This document shows positions 7,384 through 12,612 of a stretch of DNA of 15,317 nucleotides, piece after piece. Made by a program: the position numbers and the translations under genes. Within the stretch, counting starts at the first letter, position 1. Every line of letters begins with the position of its first letter. Source of the stretch: DYCT01 sp051875715 (lineage in GTDB: Bacteria > Bacteroidota > Bacteroidia > Bacteroidales > Bacteroidaceae); contig JBJEHD010000041.1 in assembly GCA_051875715.1 (NCBI GenBank), positions 1 to 15,317 of the forward strand, read 5' to 3'. The notes under the pieces were generated by a model. That model had not been told where the DNA came from. It did no database searches and saw only the letters and a program-made list of their open reading frames with translations.

Positions 7384-7409
7384 AAAAGGCCGTCTTCGGG
7401 CGGCCTTTT
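7384..7409 (+). terminator. Intrinsic terminator with UUCG tetraloop
   Basis: The left arm AAAAGGCCGTC and right arm GGCGGCCTTTT form an 11-bp stem with one G-U pair, closing a C(UUCG)G tetraloop. A T-run ends the stem. The A-run on the other side would allow function in both directions. The next base but one starts the sulfatase -7 box. Confidence 0.85.
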
Positions 7410-7410
7410 G

Positions 7411-7418
7411 TACATTTG
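7411..7418 (+). promoter_or_regulatory. Candidate -7 box for the sulfatase-hepI unit
   Basis: TACATTTG matches TAnnTTTG. Predicted start of transcription is near 7425, with a leader of about 18 nt before ATG 7443. The expected -33 position falls inside the terminator stem and shows no TTG, so an activator may be needed. Confidence 0.55.
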
Positions 7419-7442
7419 CCCTCGTCAAACAAAACCGTTATT

Positions 7443-9422
7443 ATGAGAAAACTTCACCCCGGAGTGGGCCTCTCGATGGCCGCCCTCCTGAGCGGACCGG
7501 CCGCCCTGCAGGCCGAAGCCGCCCCCAAACAGACAAACGAACGCCCGAACATCCTATGGCTGACGTTCGAAGACACCAGTTGGTACGAGTTCGGCTGCTA
7601 TGGCAACCGGCAGGTGCACACCCCGCACATCGACAGCCTGGCCGCCAACGGCCTGCAATACATGAACGCCTGGTCGGTGGCCCCGCAGAGTTCGCCCGCC
7701 CGTTCGTCGCTCATCACCGGCTGCTACGCCACCACCTACGGCATGGACGTGCACCCCGTGCCCAACCCCACCCCCGACGGCATCTTCTTCCCCCAATGGC
7801 TGCGCGAGGCAGGCTACTACTGCACCAACAACAGCAAGACCCACTACAACACCACCGTCGACAACAAGAGTTGCTGGGACGAGTGCAACACGAAGGCCTC
7901 GTACCACAGCCCGAAGCGGAAGGAAGGACAACCCTTCTTCGCCGTCTACAACACCGTGACCTCGCACATGGGACGCGTGCGCACCTTCCACACCGACGGA
8001 CGGCGCGACTACACGCAGGAGGGCATCCGCCCCGCCCTGCTCGAACTGCCGCCCCACGTGCCCGACCTGCCCGAGGTGCGCTCCGACTATGCCGGACACC
8101 TCGAAGCCTCGCAGGACGTGGACACCTGGGTGGGCTTCTTCCTCGATGACCTGCGCCAGCAGGGACTGGACGACAACACCATCATCTTCGTCTTCAGCGA
8201 CCACGGAGGCTGCCTGCCGCGCGGCAAGGGCTACCTCTACGAGACCGGACTGCGCGTGCCCCTGGTGGCCTACTTCCCGCCCAAGTGGCAGCACCTGGCC
8301 GGAGGCCGAACCGGCGTGAAAGACTCGTCGCTGGTCAGCTTCATCGACCTCGGTCCCACCGTGCTCAGCCTGGCCGGCGTGAAACCGCCCAAGCACATGC
8401 AGGGACGCGCCCTGCTGGGCCGCCATGCCGCCCAAGCAGAACCGGAGATGCAGTTCGCCCTGGCCGCCAACCAGCTGCACCACTACATGCCCGTACGCGC
8501 TGCCATGGACAAACGCTACAAGTACATCCGCAGTTACCTGCCCTACCGCCAGTTCGCCCTGCGCAACTACTACCAGTGGGGAATGCCCTCGAACAAGGCC
8601 TGGGACAACTACGTGATGGGAGGCCATAACACCAACCCGGACTGGGCACAGCCCTTCGGCCACCATCCGGCCGAGATGCTGTTCGACCTCGAGAACGACC
8701 CCTTCGAACTGAACAACCTGGCCGGACAGGCCGAATACGCCGCCGTGCTGCAGCACTTCCGCGAAGCCATGGGCCGGCACCTGCGCGAAAGCCGTGACCT
8801 GGGCTTCTTCCTGCCCTCGTCAAGACAGGCCGACTGCCTGTACGACCGCGTGCGCCGCGACCGCTATCCGCTCGACGAACTCTACACGCTGGTGGAACGG
8901 GCCTCCACGGCCTGCGCCGCCGACTATACCGCCCTCTGCGGCTACCTGACCTCGCCCCACAAGGAGATGCGCTTCTGGGCCGCCGCCGGACTGGCCAACC
9001 TGGCCGCCAACGGCACGCTCCACACCTGTCCGCAGGCCCTGGCCGACCTGATGCGCGACGCCGACCCCTACGTGGCCGCCGAAGCCGCCTATGCCTGCGC
9101 TTACCTGGGACGCACCGACGAGGCCGTACGCCTGCTCTCCACCGCCGGCGGCCAGGCCTACCGCAAGGTGTACCTCTCCGCCCTCGAATGCCTCTCGCTC
9201 GACGAGCAGATGCAGCCGGCCCTGCGCCCCTGCCTGCCTGCCCTGAAAGAAGCGGCCGAGAACCTGCCCCACAAGGAGAACGAAGACGCCGGTCTGATGG
9301 CCCGAGGCATCCTGGTCAACCTGGGCGAACTGGACATCCGCCTGCTCCACGGCCCCGAGGCCTACGAAGCCGGACTCAAGCTGAACCACGGACGGCGCAA
9401 GATGGTGCCGCTGCCGTTCTGA
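7443..9422 (+). CDS. Ser-type S1-family sulfatase with C-terminal helical-repeat domain
   Basis: This 659-residue exported enzyme has a signal peptide at about residues 1-24 (cleavage near LQA). The sulfatase fold begins at NILWLTFEDT, where E43-D44 replace the usual Asp-Asp metal ligands. The activation motif is S83-S-P-A-R87 within QSSPARSSLITG, so Ser83 would need conversion to formylglycine by an anaerobic radical-SAM maturase. Further site residues are K132/H134 (SKTHYN), H175 (TSHMGR), D253-H254 (SDHGG) and K262 (RGKGYLYETG). Residues about 485-610 look like HEAT-type helical repeats (FWAAAGLANLAANG, VAAEAAYACAYLG). It precedes heparin lyase I, so sulfated heparin or heparan sulfate is the likely substrate. 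The ED variant and context suggest a glucosamine N-sulfatase-like group, but linkage specificity cannot be read from the sequence. Start 7443 was chosen over an in-frame Met at 7374 because it opens the signal peptide after the promoter box. Confidence 0.92.
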   Translation: MRKLHPGVGLSMAALLSGPAALQAEAAPKQTNERPNILWLTFEDTSWYEFGCYGNRQVHTPHIDSLAANGLQYMNAWSVAPQSSPARSSLITGCYATTYGMDVHPVPNPTPDGIFFPQWLREAGYYCTNNSKTHYNTTVDNKSCWDECNTKASYHSPKRKEGQPFFAVYNTVTSHMGRVRTFHTDGRRDYTQEGIRPALLELPPHVPDLPEVRSDYAGHLEASQDVDTWVGFFLDDLRQQGLDDNTIIFVFSDHGGCLPRGKGYLYETGLRVPLVAYFPPKWQHLAGGRTGVKDSSLVSFIDLGPTVLSLAGVKPPKHMQGRALLGRHAAQAEPEMQFALAANQLHHYMPVRAAMDKRYKYIRSYLPYRQFALRNYYQWGMPSNKAWDNYVMGGHNTNPDWAQPFGHHPAEMLFDLENDPFELNNLAGQAEYAAVLQHFREAMGRHLRESRDLGFFLPSSRQADCLYDRVRRDRYPLDELYTLVERASTACAADYTALCGYLTSPHKEMRFWAAAGLANLAANGTLHTCPQALADLMRDADPYVAAEAAYACAYLGRTDEAVRLLSTAGGQAYRKVYLSALECLSLDEQMQPALRPCLPALKEAAENLPHKENEDAGLMARGILVNLGELDIRLLHGPEAYEAGLKLNHGRRKMVPLPF

Positions 9423-9434
9423 CCGCCGAACGAC

Positions 9435-9532
9435 ATTCGAATGGCGTTGCAATCGCATTGCAACGCCATTGCAACAGCATTGCAACAGCATTTTATAGCA
9501 TTTTAAAACCCATTTAAACCCCATTAAAACCC
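9435..9532. repeat. Degenerate array with about 11-bp period, running into the hepI start
   Basis: Units begin at 9435, 9446, 9457, 9468, 9479, 9490, 9500, 9512 and 9523, and the ATG at 9533 falls on the next step. Spacings are 11, 11, 11, 11, 11, 10, 12, 11 and 10. The first half reads ATTGCAACAGC-like and the second half drifts to ATTTTAAAACCC-like. One unit per helical turn places the A/T tracts in phase, as in intrinsically curved DNA. The array fills nearly the whole gap and leaves no Shine-Dalgarno site. Confidence 0.8.
9440..9470. repeat. Strong hairpin between sulfatase and hepI
   Basis: This is a perfect 14-bp inverted repeat, left arm AATGGCGTTGCAAT, with a CGC loop. No T-run follows, so it is not a standard terminator. 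It begins 17 bp after the sulfatase stop. It could stabilise or process the mRNA between the two cistrons, or act as a DNA operator. Confidence 0.85.
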
Positions 9533-10714
9533 ATGAAAGTAATTACCGCTCTCTTCCTGGCCTGCCTGACCACCACGGCAGCCACGGCCCAAAAGGCCGA
9601 CAAGACACTCGTCCCCATCCGCGGACGCGTCAACGTACAGGCCGACAGCGCACAGGCCGAACGCATCATCGACGGATGCTGGGTGGCCGTCGGGACCCAC
9701 AAGCCGCACGCCATCCAGTACGACTACACCCGCCCCTACGGCGGAAAACCCTCGTACCGCTTCGAACTGAAGCAGGACGACAACACCCTCTCGGGCTATG
9801 CCAAAGGCGAAACGAAGGGACGCGCCGAACTGTCGTACTGCTACGCCACGACGGACGACTTTGCCAATCTGAGCGAAACCGACTACCACCACGCACAGGT
9901 GACGAAGACCGTCTACCACCACGGCAAGGGCATCTGCCCGCAAGGTTCGTCGTGCACTTACCGCTTCAGCGTCTACATCCCCTCCACCCTGAGCGCCGAG
10001 GTGTCGACCATCTTCGCCCAATGGCACGGCATGCCCGACCGCACCCTGGTGCAGACCCCGCAAGGCGAGGTGAAGCAACTGACCATAGAGGAGTTCGTGG
10101 AACTGGAGAAGACCACCTTCTTCAAGAAGAACATCGGCCACGAAAAGGTGCAGAAGAAGGACAAGAACGGACAACCCGTCACCGACAAGCAAGGCAACCC
10201 CGTCTACCGGGCCGGCAAGCCCAACGGCTGGCTGGTGGAGCAAGGCGGCTACCCGCCCCTCGCCTTCGGCTTCAGCAACGGCTACTTCTACATCAAGGCC
10301 AACTCCGACCGCAAATGGCTCTCGGACAAGGACGACCGCTGCAACGCCAACGTCGCCAAAGCCGAGGTGATGCGCCCGCAGACCTCGCAATACAAGGCCT
10401 CGACCATCGCCTACAAGATGCCTTTCGAGGACTTCCCGAAGGACTGCTGGATCACATTCGACGTAGCCATCGACTGGACCGTCTACGGGGCTGAGAAAGA
10501 AAGCATCGACAAGCCCGGCCGCCTGGACGTGGTGATGAACTACACCAACGCGAAGGGGAAACACATCTCGGACCACCTGGTGGACAACCGCCGCATCCTC
10601 ATCGGCCGCAACGACAAGGACGGCTACTACTTCAAGTTCGGCATCTACCGCGTGGGCAACAGCACCGTGCCCGTGTGCTACAACCTGGCCGACTTCTCGC
10701 AGACGGTGAAGTAG
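9533..10714 (+). CDS. hepI: Heparin lyase I (heparinase I, polysaccharide lyase family 13)
   Basis: This 393-residue periplasmic enzyme cleaves heparin and highly sulfated heparan sulfate by beta-elimination, giving unsaturated oligosaccharides. The signal peptide is residues 1-19 (cleavage after ATA). The rest follows the Pedobacter heparinus enzyme closely from memory: RVNVQADSA (32-40), YRFELK, GETKGRAELSY, HGKGICPQGSS with Cys135, FAQWHG (161-166, catalytic-site His165), the basic heparin-binding stretch FFKKNIGHEKVQKKDK with Lys198, Lys199 and His203, WITFDVAIDW and ILIGRNDKDGYYFKFGIYRVG. Cys135 and His203 even keep the numbers used for the Pedobacter enzyme. An 8-residue unit is duplicated at 210-225. 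The upstream sulfatase probably shares its transcript, since no clear promoter lies between them. A strong terminator follows. The end SQTVK is typical and the protein is full length. Confidence 0.97.
   Translation: MKVITALFLACLTTTAATAQKADKTLVPIRGRVNVQADSAQAERIIDGCWVAVGTHKPHAIQYDYTRPYGGKPSYRFELKQDDNTLSGYAKGETKGRAELSYCYATTDDFANLSETDYHHAQVTKTVYHHGKGICPQGSSCTYRFSVYIPSTLSAEVSTIFAQWHGMPDRTLVQTPQGEVKQLTIEEFVELEKTTFFKKNIGHEKVQKKDKNGQPVTDKQGNPVYRAGKPNGWLVEQGGYPPLAFGFSNGYFYIKANSDRKWLSDKDDRCNANVAKAEVMRPQTSQYKASTIAYKMPFEDFPKDCWITFDVAIDWTVYGAEKESIDKPGRLDVVMNYTNAKGKHISDHLVDNRRILIGRNDKDGYYFKFGIYRVGNSTVPVCYNLADFSQTVK
10160..10207 (+). repeat. Tandem 24-bp duplication inside hepI
   Basis: The two 24-bp units (10160-10183, 10184-10207) encode DKNGQPVT and DKQGNPVY, residues 210-225. 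This lies just after the heparin-binding Lys/His stretch, in the loop that carries a putative calcium-binding motif in the Pedobacter enzyme. Confidence 0.75.
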
Positions 10715-10741
10715 ACCGCCTCCTCTGCGAAGCCCAAACAA

Positions 10742-10780
10742 AAAAAACGTCGTCCTGCAAACCTTCGGACGACGTTTTTT
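10742..10780. terminator. Intrinsic terminator after hepI
   Basis: The left arm AAAAAACGTCGTCC (10742-10755) and right arm GGACGACGTTTTTT (10767-10780) pair perfectly over 14 bp with an 11-nt loop. The A-run and T-run would allow action in both directions. It lies 28 bp past the hepI stop. Confidence 0.92.
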
Positions 10781-10863
10781 GTTCTATCCATACAGGCGCA
10801 CCCGCCAACCCGCGGAAACGCCCCGATTCATTCACCACTAATCAACAAGAAAGGAACAGACGT

Positions 10864-11301
10864 ATGAAGAAACTGACCATCCTCCTCATCGGCATCCTGG
10901 CCTCGCTCCACATGGCCTGCGCCGACGACATCATCACACGCGACACGAACCGCCTGCCCGAGAAGGCACGCACCACCCTGCAAAAGCACTTTGCCGGCAT
11001 CGAACTCTCGTACATCAAAATCGACAACGACCTGACGAAGACCTCCTACGAGGCCGTCCTCTCGGACGAGACCTCCATCGAGTTCGACAAGAAAGGCAAC
11101 TGGACGGAAATCGACTGCCAACGCTCGCCCGTCCCCTGCGCCCTCGTGCCCGAAGCCGCAGCGAAGTATGTCCGCGAACACTTCCCGAACGAAAGCATCG
11201 TCAAGATTGACCGCGACCGACGGGGCTACAGCGTAGAGCTGGGCAACGGTCTCGACCTCGACTTCGATGCCAAAGGCCGATTCCTCCGTGCCGACGACTG
11301 A
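10864..11301 (+). CDS. Small exported PepSY-like protein with internal duplication
   Basis: This 145-residue protein has a signal peptide at residues 1-20 (MKKLTILLIGILAS...MACA). The mature part consists of two similar units, about 30-84 (LPEKARTTLQKHFAG...SIEFDKKGNWTEID) and 95-145 (VPEAAAKYVREHFPN...DLDFDAKGRFLRAD). Each has one helix followed by strands ending in an FDxKGxxxxxD turn. This is the pattern of the Bacteroidota PepSY-like, beta-lactamase-inhibitor-like fold (DUF2874 type). Such proteins are periplasmic and small, with no known reaction; binding or inhibiting a partner is only a guess. AAAGGA, about 8 nt before ATG 10864, fixes the start. It follows a terminator and faces the serine dehydratase gene across a 51-bp gap in which I see no hairpin. 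No clear TAnnTTTG promoter is visible upstream. Confidence 0.8.
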   Translation: MKKLTILLIGILASLHMACADDIITRDTNRLPEKARTTLQKHFAGIELSYIKIDNDLTKTSYEAVLSDETSIEFDKKGNWTEIDCQRSPVPCALVPEAAAKYVREHFPNESIVKIDRDRRGYSVELGNGLDLDFDAKGRFLRADD

Positions 11302-11352
11302 CGGCAACGGTTCAGCACGGTTTGTCAAAACAGCAACGACGCAGATGGGCCG

Positions 11353-12573
11353 TTATGACAAGCCTTCGTCGAAGTAATCCTTGGCCAAGCCACCCTCGCC
11401 CGTCTCCTTGTAGAGGGACGGGAGGTCGTGGCCGGTCTGCTTCATCACCTCCACCACCTTGTCGAACGACACGCGGTGCATGCCGTCGGTGAACGACGAA
11501 TAGATGTTGGCATCCAACGCCCGAGCGGCGGCATAGGCGTTTCGTTCGATGCAGGGAATCTGTACCAGTCCGCACACGGGGTCGCAGGTCATGCCCAGGT
11601 GATGTTCCAGCCCCATCTCGGCCGCATACTCAATCTGTGCCGGACTGCCGCCGAACAATTGGTTGGCAGCGGCCGAAGCCATGGCACAGGCCACGCCCAC
11701 CTCGCCCTGACAGCCTACCTCGGCACCGGAGATGGAGGCGTTGTTCTTCACGATGTTGCCAATCAGGCCTGCCGTAGCCAGGGCGCGGAGGATGCGCGTA
11801 TCGCTGAAGTCGCGGCTTTTCTGCAGATGGTAGAGCACAGCCGGCACTACGCCGCACGACCCGCAGGTGGGAGCCGTCACGATGCGGCCGCCCGAGGCGT
11901 TCTCTTCGCTCACGGCCAAGGCATAAGCGAACACCAGTCCGCGCGAGCGCAGCGACTCCTTGTAGCCCGTGGCCCGGATGTGGTAGGTAGCCGCTTTCCG
12001 CCGCAGGTTGAGCGGTCCGGGCAGCACGCCCTCCTGCTCCAGTCCGCGCTCGATAGCCGCCTTCATCGTGGCCCACACCTCGGCCAGGTAGTCCCAGCAG
12101 CCCTCGTCCTCGCACTCCTTCACGTATTCCCAGTAACTTTTCCCCGTGCGTTCGCACCAGTGCTGTATCTCGCTCATCGTTGTCATGGCGTAGATGTCCT
12201 CCATCGGCCGGTCGGCAATCTCGCCGTTCTTGTCGGCCAACGCCCCTCCGCCGATGCTGTACACCGTCCAACTTTCCTTCAGATGGCGGTCGGCATCGTA
12301 GGCGGCCAGCGTCATGGCGTTGGGGTGGTAAGGCAGGAACACCTTCGGCTGCCACACCGTTTCCACTTCGGCCTGCCGGCGCAGCACGTTCTCGATGGCC
12401 ACGTCGGTCAAGTGCCCCTTTCCTGTGGCGGCCAGACTCCCGTAGAGTGTCACCCGGAAGAAACAGGCCTCGGGATGCCGGGCCAGGAACATTTCCGCCG
12501 CCTTCTTCGGTCCCATCGTATGGCTACTCGAGGGGCCGTTTCCTATCCGATAGATTTCGCGTATCGTCTTCAT
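11353..12573 (-). CDS. sdaA: L-serine ammonia-lyase (iron-sulfur L-serine dehydratase), single chain
   Basis: This 406-residue cytoplasmic enzyme deaminates L-serine to pyruvate and ammonia. It starts with the N-terminal beta domain motif GNGPSSSHTMGPKKA (residues 11-25) and contains APTCGSCGVVPAVL (234-247) in the alpha domain. Cys288, Cys330 and Cys341 have spacings of 42 and 11, the same as the three 4Fe-4S ligands described for the Legionella enzyme, so the oxygen-sensitive cluster is predicted. The C-terminus is GGLAKDYFDEGLS and lacks the tail Cys that supplies the fourth cluster ligand in that enzyme. The gene lies 39 bp downstream of mutS2 on the same strand, and the two may be cotranscribed. 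The leader just before its ATG is purine-rich (AAAAGGAG, then AAAAGAGAGAAA). It gives ammonia and pyruvate from serine during amino acid use. Confidence 0.96.
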   Translation of the reverse strand: MKTIREIYRIGNGPSSSHTMGPKKAAEMFLARHPEACFFRVTLYGSLAATGKGHLTDVAIENVLRRQAEVETVWQPKVFLPYHPNAMTLAAYDADRHLKESWTVYSIGGGALADKNGEIADRPMEDIYAMTTMSEIQHWCERTGKSYWEYVKECEDEGCWDYLAEVWATMKAAIERGLEQEGVLPGPLNLRRKAATYHIRATGYKESLRSRGLVFAYALAVSEENASGGRIVTAPTCGSCGVVPAVLYHLQKSRDFSDTRILRALATAGLIGNIVKNNASISGAEVGCQGEVGVACAMASAAANQLFGGSPAQIEYAAEMGLEHHLGMTCDPVCGLVQIPCIERNAYAAARALDANIYSSFTDGMHRVSFDKVVEVMKQTGHDLPSLYKETGEGGLAKDYFDEGLS

Positions 12574-12612
12574 ATCGTTTCTCTCTTTTACTCCTTTTAT
12601 ATATAATATAGC

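Noticed and set aside
7554..8780. Open frame of 408 codons on the minus strand, antisense to the sulfatase
   Set aside because: It is low-complexity Gly/Val/His sequence opposite a clear sulfatase, with no promoter or ribosome-binding site.
9524..10741. Open frame of 405 codons on the minus strand, antisense to hepI
   Set aside because: It sits opposite a well-matched PL13 enzyme and resembles the other antisense shadows.
11302..11352. Terminator between the convergent PepSY-like and sdaA genes
   Set aside because: I could not draw a stable GC-rich stem with a T-run in these 51 bp on either strand.
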